Shown piece after piece: positions 1 to 8,715 of a stretch of 64,000 nt of DNA. The stretch is taken from NCBI RefSeq assembly GCF_003352185.1, contig NZ_CP029608.1:2666001-2730000 (forward strand), given 5' to 3'. Source of the stretch: Pseudomonas kribbensis. GTDB taxonomy: Bacteria > Pseudomonadota > Gammaproteobacteria > Pseudomonadales > Pseudomonadaceae. A model generated the notes under the pieces. It had not been told where the DNA came from. It saw only the letters and a list, made by a program, of their open reading frames with translations, and searched no databases. Position 1 is the stretch's first letter, and each line of letters opens with the position of its first letter. Position numbers and translations under genes: made by a program.

Positions 1-16
1 ATGAAAGTCTGAAGGT

Positions 17-781
17 TTACTGAGTGATGGCTTTGCGATTGCCGACGCTGATCTGCGCGACGGTGACCAGCAGGACGATGACGCAGAGGAATATCGCGCT
101 GGTCCAGGTCGCGCCCATGCCGAGGCCGCCGTAGGTCTTGGCCTGAGTCAGCAGGTCGCCGAGGGACGCGCCGAAGGGGCGGGTCAGGATGTAGGCGATC
201 CAGAACGTCAGCACGGTGTTGGCACCCAGACGCCAGGCGATCAGGGTGGCCGCGATCAACGCGCCGAAGATCACTGCGCCGACGGTGAAGCCCAGGCCCA
301 GTGCTTCGGTGGCCAGGTCGCCGGCGGCGGTGCCGAGGGCAAAGGTGCAGAGCACCGTGGCCCAATAGAACAGCTCCCGGCGCGGGGTGACGATTTCGCG
401 GATCGACAGGCTGCGTTCGGTCCGGTACCAGATCAGGAAGTTGACCACCAGCAACACAGAGAACACCGCCGTGCTGGTGTAGAGGCTGACATCCAGCATG
501 TCGGTCAGGATGTCGGTGATCTGCGTGCCGACGATGCTCACCAGCACCACGGTCAGCCAGTAGATCCAGGGGGTGTAGGCCTTGGTACGCATTTGGGTGA
601 ACAGCGCGATGGCCAGCAGCGCGGCCATGCCGAGGCTGGTCGGGCCGGCGCCGAAACCTGCGTCCACGGCCAGAAAGTCGGCACCGGTTTCACCCACGGT
701 CGTGGACAGGATCTTGATCACCCAGAAGGACAGCGTCACTTCGGGCACTTTGTTGAGCCAGTCGGCTATGGCGGGTTTCAT
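17..781 (-). CDS. Conserved multi-pass membrane protein (COG4705-like)
   Basis: This 254-residue protein is almost entirely hydrophobic, with about seven or eight predicted membrane segments. It contains an internally repeated signature: a Phe-Trp or Phe-Tyr-Trp start, then a Thr, a small-residue turn and a Gly-Asp, near residues 19-36, 139-160 and 192-210. This suggests duplication of a two-helix unit. It resembles the uncharacterised membrane-anchored COG4705 family common in Pseudomonas. No enzymatic motif is visible and the substrate, if it is a transporter, cannot be told. It is followed on the same strand by no gene inside the window; the upstream neighbour is an AraC regulator on the same strand, 90 bases away. 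Confidence 0.75.
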   Translation of the reverse strand: MKPAIADWLNKVPEVTLSFWVIKILSTTVGETGADFLAVDAGFGAGPTSLGMAALLAIALFTQMRTKAYTPWIYWLTVVLVSIVGTQITDILTDMLDVSLYTSTAVFSVLLVVNFLIWYRTERSLSIREIVTPRRELFYWATVLCTFALGTAAGDLATEALGLGFTVGAVIFGALIAATLIAWRLGANTVLTFWIAYILTRPFGASLGDLLTQAKTYGGLGMGATWTSAIFLCVIVLLVTVAQISVGNRKAITQ

Positions 782-871
782 GGGTGGATGGCCTCTCCTG
801 AGCAGCGCTGAATGTGCGCAGGAGAGAAGGTATCCAGTGAAACTTAGCTGAGCCTGAGGGGCTGGCGATTG

Positions 872-1741
872 TTAGCGCAGCGGCACGTAAATATCCGTTT
901 GCCACTGCTCCTGCGGAGTCTCGGGACTGATGCTCAAGTACTCGAAAAACAGCGGGTGATCGCGCAGTTCTTCACCGCTGGCGGGCAGCCAGTCGCGGTA
1001 GACCGGGTAGATGGTTTCACCGATGTGATCGGTTGAACCGGTGTGACGCACCACCGCGCAACGGCCGGCAGGAATGCTCAGCTCGCGGACGTTGAACTCA
1101 TTCGGCGCCACCGCTTCACGGATTTCGCCGCAGATCGCGAAATGAAAATCCTCCGGTGGCGTCGTGTCGGGATTGCCGTAAGGAATCCCGAAGGTGCGGC
1201 TCGATGTCACCGGCGACTGCCCGCTCTGCTGGCGCCACTGGATGAAGCGTTGCACGCTTTGATTGACGAGGCCTGGTGGCCCACGGTGATCGAGTGCAGC
1301 GACCTGGACTCCGGGGAAGTCGACGATTCGTACCTGCATGGTAATGCTCCTTGAAAAGTGAGGTATGGCGAAGACCGTGTGCCAGACGCTCCAGTCCGGA
1401 GCCTTGCGAAATGCCCCCGGCGAAGTGCCGAAGGCTCGCTTGAATGCCCTGGAAAACGCTTCGGGACTTTCGAACCCCGCGTCGAGCGTGGCTTCCATCA
1501 CCGAATGGTCGGGCAGGGTGCTCAAACGGTGCGCGGCGCGGCGCAGGCGCATCAACTGCACATAGCGCGAGACGGGCACGCCGACGTAACCCGTGAACTG
1601 CCGGTGAAAGTGGAACTCGGAAAAGTTCGCCACCTGGCTCAGCGTTTTCACCGACAGATCGCCCTCAAGATTGGCGTCGATGTAGGCGAGTACGACGGTG
1701 AAGCGCTTCGCGTAGGCAGTTTGCGTCGGTGCGTCGGGCAC
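872..1741 (-). CDS. AraC-family regulator with C-terminal GyrI-like effector domain
   Basis: The 289-residue protein has an N-terminal AraC double helix-turn-helix (about residues 10-112; FSEFHFHRQF and the second helix with AGFESPEAFSRAFK). A GyrI-like/effector-binding domain follows (about 135-289, beginning at VRIVDFPGVQVAALDHRG). Proteins of this layout bind DNA and small amphipathic effectors (Rob and SbmC/GyrI relatives). The domain order is HTH first, which is the usual order for this AraC-GyrI group. The target is unknown; the neighbouring membrane protein on the same strand is a possible one. Confidence 0.85.
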   Translation of the reverse strand: MPDAPTQTAYAKRFTVVLAYIDANLEGDLSVKTLSQVANFSEFHFHRQFTGYVGVPVSRYVQLMRLRRAAHRLSTLPDHSVMEATLDAGFESPEAFSRAFKRAFGTSPGAFRKAPDWSVWHTVFAIPHFSRSITMQVRIVDFPGVQVAALDHRGPPGLVNQSVQRFIQWRQQSGQSPVTSSRTFGIPYGNPDTTPPEDFHFAICGEIREAVAPNEFNVRELSIPAGRCAVVRHTGSTDHIGETIYPVYRDWLPASGEELRDHPLFFEYLSISPETPQEQWQTDIYVPLR

Positions 1742-1863
1742 GGTGTGAAGCTCCTGGAGTAACGGTCGGCCCTAGAATCGTCGAAAGCGGCGTACAGATA
1801 CCTAGCCGGACTTGCTCAGGGTTTGACCTCTTCAGGCATTACATCCGAACGACCCTGCGCGAA

Positions 1864-3831
1864 TCAATCGCGCGCCTGAGCGACGATTGCAAAGTTGCCC
1901 GGGGCTTTCTCCAGCAATCCGAGGAATCTCACCAGATCCACTGTGCTGCCATCGACCTTCAGGTCTTTGGACGTGAGCGCGTCCTTGAACCCCGCCGTGC
2001 CGCTCAGCAGTTGCACGAAAAGATCCTTGGTAACGCTCAACGTGGCGTTGGCATTGCTGGCCGGTGCGCCCCGGCGATAGTGCAGCACGGCGTTCTCGAT
2101 CCACAGCACGAACGATTCCTTCGTATCGGTCAGTTGCAGGTTGAAGGTCCAGTTCTTGCCGTCTGCGGCCGGGCCGTCGAGGCTGGCGGCCATGGCTTCG
2201 AGGAAGCGTTCGGTAGGTGTCTGCTTCATCAGCTCGATGAGATCCGAGCGGCGCACGCCTTTTTCCGGCGGGCCGTTGCGCAGTTCCTGGGCGGCGGTCA
2301 GGTAGCTGTTGCGCCAGGTGGCTGACTCCGATTGATAGCCCAACTGTTCATAGGCTCGGGCCAGCAGTTCCTTGGCGGCCTTGTCGTCGGGCTGGTCGAG
2401 GACGGCTTGATCCAGCAGCTCGGCGACCCAGCGGTATTCGCCTTTGTCATAGGCCACGCGTGCGGCTTCGAGCACTTTGGCGCTGCCGCCCATCAACTCG
2501 ACGTAGCGTCTGGCGGACTCCCTGGGAGGCAGCGGATTCAAATGTGCCGGGTTGCCATCGTAGGCGCCGAGGTACATCTGGTAAATCGCCTTGACGTTGT
2601 GTCGCAGGTCGCCGTAATAGCCGCGGGTGCCGAAGTACGAGGCCAGCGAGTCGGGCAACTGGATCTTTTCGGCGATCTCGTCGGGCGTGTAGCCGGCATT
2701 CATCAGGCGCACGGTCTGGTCGTGCATGTATTTGTAGATGTCACGGTGCTGGGTGATGAATTCGCGGATGCGCTCATTGCCCCAGACCGGCCAGTTGTGC
2801 TGTCCGAAATAGACTTCGGTGTCGCCCAGATCATCGAGGGCAGCCTGGGCGTAATCGGACCAGAGCAACGCATCACGAACCTTGGCGCCACGGATCGGCA
2901 GCAGATTGTGCATGGTCTGCGCCAGCAGCTCGGCGCCGCCGTAGGCCTTGCGTTCGGGGATGGAAAAGGTCAGCTCGGCCGGGGCCTCAGCGCCCGGAAT
3001 GTTGTGGAACACGAAGGTCACGCCGTCGATCACCAGTTCCTGCGTCGGCTGATCGATGATCTGCGTCGGCGGTAGAATGCCGATGCTGCCGTAGGCGACG
3101 TTTTTCCCCAGCCCGGTATCCACCATGCCGGTGGCACCCGGTGTCAGGTTCTTGCCGAACTGATACATCGAACGGCGCGACATCGCAGGCCCCGCCAACA
3201 CGTTTTCGCTGGTGGCTTCCTCCATAAAACCGACAGGAGCCACCACGGGAATCTTGCGTTCGGCGACTTCCGCGACCGAGGTAATGCCCAGCACACCGCC
3301 GAAGTGGTCGGCGTGGTCATGGGTGAAGATGATGGCGGTCACGGGTTTGTCGCCCAGTTGCTCGCGGGCGAATGCCAGGGCTGCGGCGGCGGTTTCCTTC
3401 GATGTCAGTGGATCGACCACGATCCATCCGGTCTGGCCTTCGATCAGCGTCATGTTGGCGATGTCGAAGCCGCGCAACTGGTAGATGCCGTCGGTGACTT
3501 TGAACAGACCGATCTGGGCGTTGAGCATTGCGTGGCGCCAAAGGCTCGGGTTGACCGTGGCGGGGGCCTTGCCTTCGACGAACCTGAACGCATCGAAATC
3601 GATCAGCACAGAGCCGTCGGAGCCGAGGATCTGGCCTGTCGGGCGGGCGATGAGACCGCGCTGGGCGTCTTCCAGGTCCCGAGTGTCGTTGAGGTCCAGG
3701 CCCTTGATTGAGGCTTCTATCACCGCCGCTGTGGCGGGCGTCGCTTCGCCGCTGGCAACGCTGGGCGGTTTGTCACAGCCGGCGAGGGATACCAGCGTCA
3801 GGGCGATCAGTGTGTAAAAGGTCGGTCTCAT
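1864..3831 (-). CDS. Alkylsulfatase, metallo-beta-lactamase fold, lipoprotein
   Basis: This 655-residue protein belongs to the SdsA1-type linear alkylsulfatases, which release sulfate from alkyl sulfates such as SDS. The metal-binding motif THDHADHFGG lies near residue 170, and further His/Asp ligands follow in the beta-lactamase domain (about 110-340). A helical dimerisation domain comes next, and the last 125 residues form an SCP2-like sterol-carrier domain that would hold the hydrophobic chain. The N-terminus has a lipobox (LVSLAGC, Cys near residue 19), so the enzyme is probably lipid-anchored; SdsA1 itself is secreted by a cleavable signal. The divergent LysR gene starts 104 bases away and is its likely regulator. 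Confidence 0.87.
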   Translation of the reverse strand: MRPTFYTLIALTLVSLAGCDKPPSVASGEATPATAAVIEASIKGLDLNDTRDLEDAQRGLIARPTGQILGSDGSVLIDFDAFRFVEGKAPATVNPSLWRHAMLNAQIGLFKVTDGIYQLRGFDIANMTLIEGQTGWIVVDPLTSKETAAAALAFAREQLGDKPVTAIIFTHDHADHFGGVLGITSVAEVAERKIPVVAPVGFMEEATSENVLAGPAMSRRSMYQFGKNLTPGATGMVDTGLGKNVAYGSIGILPPTQIIDQPTQELVIDGVTFVFHNIPGAEAPAELTFSIPERKAYGGAELLAQTMHNLLPIRGAKVRDALLWSDYAQAALDDLGDTEVYFGQHNWPVWGNERIREFITQHRDIYKYMHDQTVRLMNAGYTPDEIAEKIQLPDSLASYFGTRGYYGDLRHNVKAIYQMYLGAYDGNPAHLNPLPPRESARRYVELMGGSAKVLEAARVAYDKGEYRWVAELLDQAVLDQPDDKAAKELLARAYEQLGYQSESATWRNSYLTAAQELRNGPPEKGVRRSDLIELMKQTPTERFLEAMAASLDGPAADGKNWTFNLQLTDTKESFVLWIENAVLHYRRGAPASNANATLSVTKDLFVQLLSGTAGFKDALTSKDLKVDGSTVDLVRFLGLLEKAPGNFAIVAQARD

Positions 3832-3893
3832 TCTTGTTGTTCTCCGAGGATCGATTCATCAGAGAGTAGGGAGGCGGGCGTGATGTATCCAAT

Positions 3894-3917
3894 GCATTGT
3901 TTACATCCGGACAATGC
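3894..3917. promoter_or_regulatory. Inverted-repeat operator candidate between alkylsulfatase and LysR genes
   Basis: GCATTGT at 3894-3900 and ACAATGC at 3911-3917 form a perfect 7-base inverted repeat with a 10-base spacer. It lies in the 104-base divergent promoter region and ends 18 bases before the LysR start. Spacing and placement fit a LysR-type binding site that would control both directions. This is inferred from symmetry only. Confidence 0.5.
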
Positions 3918-3935
3918 GTAGCTAGCATCGGCGAC

Positions 3936-4847
3936 ATGGACCTCAAACGACTGACACACCTGCTGGCCCTTGCCGATGAACGCCATTTCGGCCGCGCTGC
4001 CGAACGCGTGCACCTCAGCCAGCCGGCGCTGAGCCGCAGCATCCAGGCACTTGAAAGCGAAACCGGACAGCGCCTGTTCGACCGGGACAGTGGCGACGTG
4101 CGCCCGACGCCGGCGGGGGAGTTTCTGATCGAGCGGGCGCGACGGCTGTTGTTCGATGCACGCTCGCTGGAACGGGATCTGGCGCTTTACGGTGATGGCC
4201 GGCTCGGCAACCTCGCGTTCGGCGTCGGGCCGTTTCCGGCGGCGATGCTGATGCATCAGGTGGTGCCTCGGTTGCGCCGGGAATATCCGCAAGTCACGTT
4301 GCGGGTAGAGATCAACAACTGGCAGATTCTTGAAGCCCGGTTGCGGGACGAAGCGATCGAGTTCTTCGTCGCGGACATCCGCAATTTCTCGGCCGACGCC
4401 GATCTGCTGATCCGCCCGCTGGGCCAGGCCTCGGCGGGGTTCTTCGTCCGGCCACAGCACCCGTTGGCCGGGCGCGCGGTGACGATGAGAGACCTGGAAA
4501 AGTACGGCATCGCCACGACGCGCCTGCCGGCCGTGGTGAAGGAAGAGACTGCGCAGACCCTGGGCATTTCCACGCGCCAGGCCTTGCCGCTTGCGCTGGA
4601 GTGCGACGATGTGGCGTTGCTCAGGACGGTGGCCTGTTCGACCGATACGATCCTCGGCGTGATTCACGGCGCCGTGGCGGAAGACCTGTACAGCGGCAAC
4701 CTGATCGAATTGCAGGTCGTGGACCGGCCCGGACTGCACTCCGAAATCGGTGTCGTCAGCCTGCCCAACAGAAGCCTGTCACCGACCGCCCGCTGCGTGA
4801 TCGACGCCATCGCCGACGAGATGGCGCAGCGCAACGTCTCGACCTGA
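3936..4847 (+). CDS. LysR-family transcriptional regulator
   Basis: The 303-residue protein has a winged helix-turn-helix at the N-terminus (DLKRLTHLLALADERHFGRA through RSIQALESETG) and a periplasmic-binding-like effector domain over about residues 90-295. The start at 3936 gives the usual LysR beginning and removes 13 non-family residues of the longer open frame. It is divergent from the alkylsulfatase gene, which makes regulation of sulfate-ester use the first guess. The inverted repeat immediately upstream is a plausible operator. Effector unknown. Confidence 0.85.
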   Translation: MDLKRLTHLLALADERHFGRAAERVHLSQPALSRSIQALESETGQRLFDRDSGDVRPTPAGEFLIERARRLLFDARSLERDLALYGDGRLGNLAFGVGPFPAAMLMHQVVPRLRREYPQVTLRVEINNWQILEARLRDEAIEFFVADIRNFSADADLLIRPLGQASAGFFVRPQHPLAGRAVTMRDLEKYGIATTRLPAVVKEETAQTLGISTRQALPLALECDDVALLRTVACSTDTILGVIHGAVAEDLYSGNLIELQVVDRPGLHSEIGVVSLPNRSLSPTARCVIDAIADEMAQRNVST

Positions 4848-4951
4848 GCGGCGCTCCGGTCGGCGGCCAAAACGCCAAAGCACAAGACTTCCCGCTCAAA
4901 AACCGGATAATGGCGGCCATTCTGTTCAGCTCGCTATTCTGGTAGTCCCCC

Positions 4952-7150
4952 ATGGAAATCAAGGTCAACTTTCTCGACAACCTTCGACTTGAAGCCAAGT
5001 TCGACGACTTCACGGTGGTGGCCGACCAACCGATCCGCTACAAGGGCGATGGTTCGGCACCGGGTCCGTTCGACTACTTCCTGGCTTCGTCGGCGCTGTG
5101 TGCGGCGTACTTCGTGAAGCTGTATTGCGAAACCCGCAATATCCCGACCGATAACATTCGCCTGTCGCAGAACAACATCGTTGACCCGGAGAACCGCTAC
5201 AACCAGATCTTCAAGATTCAGGTCGAGTTGCCGGCAGACATCTCCGACAAGGACCGCCAGGGCATCCTGCGCTCCATCGACCGCTGCACCGTGAAGAAGG
5301 TGGTGCAGGCCGGCCCCGAGTTCGTCATCGAAGAGGTGGAAAACCTCGACGCCGACGCCCAGGCACTGTTGATGCCGGGGGCGAACTCCAGCGCCAGCAC
5401 CTACATTCCGGGCAAGGATCTGCCGCTGGAGCAGACCATCGCCAACATGTCGGGCATCCTCGCCGACCTCGGCATGAAGATCGAAATCGCCTCGTGGCGC
5501 AACATCGTGCCGAACGTGTGGTCGCTGCACATTCGTGACGCGCACTCGCCGATGTGCTTCACCAACGGCAAGGGCTCGACCAAGGAAGGCGCGCTGGCGT
5601 CGGCGCTGGGCGAGTTCATCGAGCGCCTGAACTGCAACTTTTTCTACAACGATCAGTTCTGGGGCCTGGACCTGGCCGATGCGCCGTTCGTGCATTACCC
5701 GGACGAGCGTTGGTTCAAGCCGGGCAGCAATGACGAGCTGCCGAGCGAAATCCTCGATCCGTACTGCCTGAAGATCTACAACCGCGACGGCGAGCTGCGC
5801 GGTTCGCACCTGATCGACACCAACTCCGGCAATGAAGAGCGCGGCATCGTTTCGCTGCCGTTCGTGCGTCAGTCGGACGGCGAGGTGGTGTACTTTCCGT
5901 CGAACCTGATCGAAAACCTGTACCTGAGCAACGGCATGAGCGCCGGCAACACCCTGGCCGAAGCCCAGGTGCAGTGCCTGTCGGAAATCTTCGAGCGTGC
6001 GGTGAAGCGCGAAATCATCGAAGGCGAATTCGCCCTGCCGGACGTGCCGCAGGAAGTGTTGGCGAAGTACCCGGCGATCATGGCCGGCATTCAAGGCCTG
6101 GAAGCCCAGGGCTTCCCGGTGCTGGTGAAGGATGCGTCGCTGGGGGGCGAATTCCCGGTGATGTGCGTCACGCTGATGAACCCGCGTACCGGCGGCGTGT
6201 TCGCCTCGTTCGGCGCGCACCCGAGCTTCGAAGTGGCGCTGGAGCGCAGCCTGACCGAGCTGCTGCAGGGCCGCAGCTTCGAAGGCCTGAACGATCTGCC
6301 GCAGCCGACCTTCGAAGCTCAGGCGGTCACCGAGCCGAACAACTTCGTCGAGCACTTCATCGACTCCAGCGGCGTGGTGTCGTGGCGCTTCTTCAGCGCC
6401 CAGGCGGAATACGAGTTCGTGGAGTGGGACTTCACCGGCGAGGGTGAAAACTCCAACGTCGAGGAAGCCGAAACCCTGTTCGGCATTCTCAAGGGTATGG
6501 GCAAGGAATCGTACATGGCGGTGTACGAGCACATCGGCGCCACCGCTTGCCGCATCCTGGTGCCGGACTACTCGGAAATCTACCCGGTGGACGACCTGAT
6601 CTGGGACAACACCAACAAGGCACTGTTCTTCCGCGAAGACATCCTCAACCTGCATCGCTTGAACGAAGAAGAACTCCAGTCGCTGGTCGAGCGTCTGGTG
6701 GAAAGCGAACTGGATGACTACACCGACATCACCACGCTGATCGGCATCGAGTTCGACGACAACACCGTGTGGGGTCAACTGACGATTCTGGAACTGAAAC
6801 TGCTGATCTGGCTCGCCCTGGGACAAATCGAGGAAGCGAAGGAAGCAGTGGAGATGTTCCTGCAGTACAACGACAACACCGTCGAGCGCGGTCTGTTCTA
6901 TCAGGCCGTCAACGGGGTGCTGGAGATGCAGCTGGACGAAGATCTGGAACTGGCCGACTACGAAGCCAACTTCCGCCGCATGTTCGGCAACGAACGGATG
7001 GACGCGGCGATCGGCTCGGTGGACGGCAGCGTACGCTTCTATGGCTTGACGCCGACCAGCATGAAGCTCGAAGGCCTCGACCGCCATCTGCGACTGATCG
7101 ACAGCTACAAGAAACTGCACGCGGCCCGGGCCGGCGTGAAGACTTCGTAA
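4952..7150 (+). CDS. ycaO: OsmC-YcaO fusion protein
   Basis: This is a 732-residue protein. The first ~130 residues form an OsmC-like domain. The YcaO domain follows (about 150-560), with the ATP-binding glutamate motifs visible at ALGEFIERLN and QCLSEIFERAVK. The C-terminal part (about 575-715) is helical and TPR-like. YcaO proteins use ATP to activate backbone amides; E. coli YcaO is linked to beta-methylthiolation of ribosomal protein S12. The C-terminus lacks the Pro-rich tail of azoline-forming YcaO enzymes, and no precursor peptide or partner dehydrogenase is nearby, so a housekeeping role is more likely than peptide natural-product synthesis. The OsmC fusion is seen in Pseudomonas homologues but not in E. 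coli YcaO (586 residues). A strong terminator follows. Confidence 0.88.
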   Translation: MEIKVNFLDNLRLEAKFDDFTVVADQPIRYKGDGSAPGPFDYFLASSALCAAYFVKLYCETRNIPTDNIRLSQNNIVDPENRYNQIFKIQVELPADISDKDRQGILRSIDRCTVKKVVQAGPEFVIEEVENLDADAQALLMPGANSSASTYIPGKDLPLEQTIANMSGILADLGMKIEIASWRNIVPNVWSLHIRDAHSPMCFTNGKGSTKEGALASALGEFIERLNCNFFYNDQFWGLDLADAPFVHYPDERWFKPGSNDELPSEILDPYCLKIYNRDGELRGSHLIDTNSGNEERGIVSLPFVRQSDGEVVYFPSNLIENLYLSNGMSAGNTLAEAQVQCLSEIFERAVKREIIEGEFALPDVPQEVLAKYPAIMAGIQGLEAQGFPVLVKDASLGGEFPVMCVTLMNPRTGGVFASFGAHPSFEVALERSLTELLQGRSFEGLNDLPQPTFEAQAVTEPNNFVEHFIDSSGVVSWRFFSAQAEYEFVEWDFTGEGENSNVEEAETLFGILKGMGKESYMAVYEHIGATACRILVPDYSEIYPVDDLIWDNTNKALFFREDILNLHRLNEEELQSLVERLVESELDDYTDITTLIGIEFDDNTVWGQLTILELKLLIWLALGQIEEAKEAVEMFLQYNDNTVERGLFYQAVNGVLEMQLDEDLELADYEANFRRMFGNERMDAAIGSVDGSVRFYGLTPTSMKLEGLDRHLRLIDSYKKLHAARAGVKTS

Positions 7151-7164
7151 CGCTGACGGCAGCG

Positions 7165-7195
7165 ACAAAAAAAGCACCTTCGGGTGCTTTTTTGT
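7165..7195 (+). terminator. Rho-independent terminator after ycaO
   Basis: AAAAAAGCACC, loop TTCG, GGTGCTTTTTT form a 7-base G/C-containing stem flanked by A and U runs, about 20 bases after the ycaO stop codon. The TTCG tetraloop and the U tract are typical. Confidence 0.9.
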
Positions 7196-7225
7196 TGTCG
7201 GGTGGTGGGGTGGTCGTTGGCTCTG

Positions 7226-7312
7226 TTACGTGCGAGCCGGTTCCTGGCTCGTCCAGACGGCCAGTTCATAGCCATCAGGATCAATGAAGTGGAAGCGGCG
7301 GCCACCGGGATT
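7226..7312 (-). pseudogene. C-terminal remnant of a VOC (glyoxalase-like) gene
   Basis: Read on the minus strand, the last ~28 codons before a stop encode GGRRFHFIDPDGYELAVWTS, a typical end of a VOC/glyoxalase-family protein. The reading frame then runs straight into the palindromic repeat at 7317-7357, and nothing upstream resembles the rest of the family. Most of the gene is therefore missing, with the break at the repeat boundary. An intact but different VOC gene lies 800 bases away on the other strand. Confidence 0.65.
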
Positions 7313-7316
7313 TTTT

Positions 7317-7357
7317 AATGGGGACAGATTAATTTTTAAAATAAATCTGTCCCCATT
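7317..7357. repeat. Palindromic repeat, copy 1
   Basis: AATGGGGACAGATT and its complement AATCTGTCCCCATT flank an A/T-only centre. The copy shares with copy 3 the left flank ATTTTTT and the right flank TGA. It borders the VOC remnant on its left and precedes the fasciclin gene by about 95 bases. It could fold as a hairpin in RNA from either strand. Confidence 0.9.
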
Positions 7358-7451
7358 TGAAAATACTTGCACCGTGATGCATCCGATTGCGCGTCTGCTC
7401 CGTAAATTCATCACCCTCAATCGAAGGGTCGAAGAATTCAGGAGACACACC

Positions 7452-8012
7452 ATGCACTCGCTCATCAAACGCATTGCCATCACCTGCTTCACATTGCTCT
7501 GCCTTGGCACGGGATCGAGCTTTGCCGCCGATACCGTGATGGTCGGCGGTGCGGCCATGTACCCGAACAAGACCATCGTCGAAAACGCCGTCAACTCGAA
7601 GGACCACACCACGCTCGTTGCAGCGGTCAAGGCGGCCGGGCTGGTCGACACCCTCAACAGCAAGGGGCCGTTCACGGTCTTCGCGCCGACCAATGAAGCC
7701 TTCGCCAAATTGCCCGCCGGCACCGTCGATACGCTCGTCAAACCGGAGCACAAGGCCGACCTGACGACGATCCTCACCTATCACGTCGTAGCAGGCACTC
7801 ACACGGCAAAACAGCTGATGGATGACGCCAAAATGCACGGCGGCAAAGTCATGCTCAAAACCGTTCAGGGCGAATCCCTGACCGTCATGCTGCACGACGG
7901 CAAATTGTGGGTGGTGGACGCCAAAGGCGGGAAGGCTGCGATCACCATTGCGGACGTGATGCAGTCCAATGGTGTGATTCATGTAGTGGATACGGTGCTG
8001 ATGCCGAAGTAG
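7452..8012 (+). CDS. Fasciclin (FAS1) domain secreted protein
   Basis: The 186-residue product has a Sec signal peptide (hydrophobic residues about 8-24, ending SSFAA). It is followed by a single FAS1 domain with the conserved motifs FTVFAPTNEAFAKLP and NGVIHVVDTVLMP. FAS1 proteins are extracytoplasmic and adhesive or matrix-associated. The start at 7452 is preceded by an AGGAG ribosome-binding site; upstream codons of the open frame come from the repeat. The stop codon is 7 bases before repeat copy 2. Confidence 0.9.
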   Translation: MHSLIKRIAITCFTLLCLGTGSSFAADTVMVGGAAMYPNKTIVENAVNSKDHTTLVAAVKAAGLVDTLNSKGPFTVFAPTNEAFAKLPAGTVDTLVKPEHKADLTTILTYHVVAGTHTAKQLMDDAKMHGGKVMLKTVQGESLTVMLHDGKLWVVDAKGGKAAITIADVMQSNGVIHVVDTVLMPK

Positions 8013-8019
8013 TCTTTTT

Positions 8020-8060
8020 AATGGGGACAGATTTATTTTTTAAATAAATCTGTCCCCATT
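8020..8060. repeat. Palindromic repeat, copy 2
   Basis: A perfect 41-base copy with AATGGGGACAG arms and an ATTTATTTTTTAAATAAAT centre. It starts 7 bases after the fasciclin stop codon. An extra partial half (GTCCCCATTTT) follows directly at about 8064-8074. Confidence 0.92.
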
Positions 8061-8124
8061 TTCGTCCCCATTTTCAGGCGCTTTTCTGTTTTAAATGGGC
8101 GACTGTCAGTCAGGGGGACATGCA

Positions 8125-8580
8125 ATGGATTTGAAGTTCAGTCACGTCGATGTTCTGGTCAACAACCTCGAGGAAGCCTGCGCCTACTATGCGCAGATCC
8201 TCAACGCCAGAATCTCCAGAACCCTCGTCTGGGAACGGGGTGGCCTGCATGTTCGCTACGCGGTTGCGCTGATCGGCCAGGAGCGTTTCATGCTGGTCCA
8301 GCCGTTGGCGGGAAATCTCAAGGAGCTGCTGGATTCGTCGGGGGAGGGGATGATCTATCGTCACTGCTATTCGACACCGGACATCGAGAAAGCCTACGAC
8401 GAACTGGTGATTGCCGGTGTGCAGCCAGAAGACGAAAACGGCCAGCCACTGGAACGCGCCAACCTGCAATCACCGTCCGGGACACGCATCATCTGGCTGC
8501 CCAAGCGCTTCGGGCATTTCTCTATCGAGATTCTGGAGGAACAGACGCTGGAAGCGTTCATCACATCGGCGTTTGCCTGA
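8125..8580 (+). CDS. VOC-family (glyoxalase/dioxygenase fold) protein
   Basis: The 151-residue protein begins DLKFSHVDVLVNNLEEACAY, the typical first beta-alpha unit of a vicinal-oxygen-chelate fold, and ends with FSIEILEE, which carries the usual final metal-ligand Glu. This suggests a divalent-metal enzyme of the glyoxalase superfamily, but the reaction cannot be named. The start at 8125 has a strong AGGGGG ribosome-binding site eight bases upstream. The stop codon is immediately followed by repeat copy 3. Confidence 0.8.
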   Translation: MDLKFSHVDVLVNNLEEACAYYAQILNARISRTLVWERGGLHVRYAVALIGQERFMLVQPLAGNLKELLDSSGEGMIYRHCYSTPDIEKAYDELVIAGVQPEDENGQPLERANLQSPSGTRIIWLPKRFGHFSIEILEEQTLEAFITSAFA

Positions 8581-8586
8581 TTTTTT

Positions 8587-8627
8587 AATGGGGACAGATT
8601 TATTTTTAAAATAAATCTGTCCCCATT
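8587..8627. repeat. Palindromic repeat, copy 3
   Basis: A perfect inverted-repeat copy like copy 1. Its left flank (TTTTTT) begins at the base after the VOC stop codon. It is followed by a short tandem, TTTGAGGT repeated twice around CCCCCA (about 8626-8647). Confidence 0.92.
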
Positions 8628-8715
8628 TGAGGTCCCCCATTTGAGGTCTTGGAATTGGTCAGTGTGCCCTCATAACAAGGGTTACCTCCAACATCCCCAA
8701 GGGGAAGGACAAACC

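Noticed and set aside
4952..7150. A YcaO-dependent azoline peptide (RiPP) system
   Set aside because: No short precursor gene, partner cyclodehydratase protein, or flavin dehydrogenase lies next to it, and the C-terminus lacks the Pro-rich tail of azoline-forming enzymes.
4934..7177. A 747-codon open frame on the minus strand opposite ycaO
   Set aside because: It mirrors the high-GC codon pattern of ycaO, its product is rich in His, Arg and Val without any family motif, and the plus-strand protein is an unmistakable OsmC-YcaO fusion.
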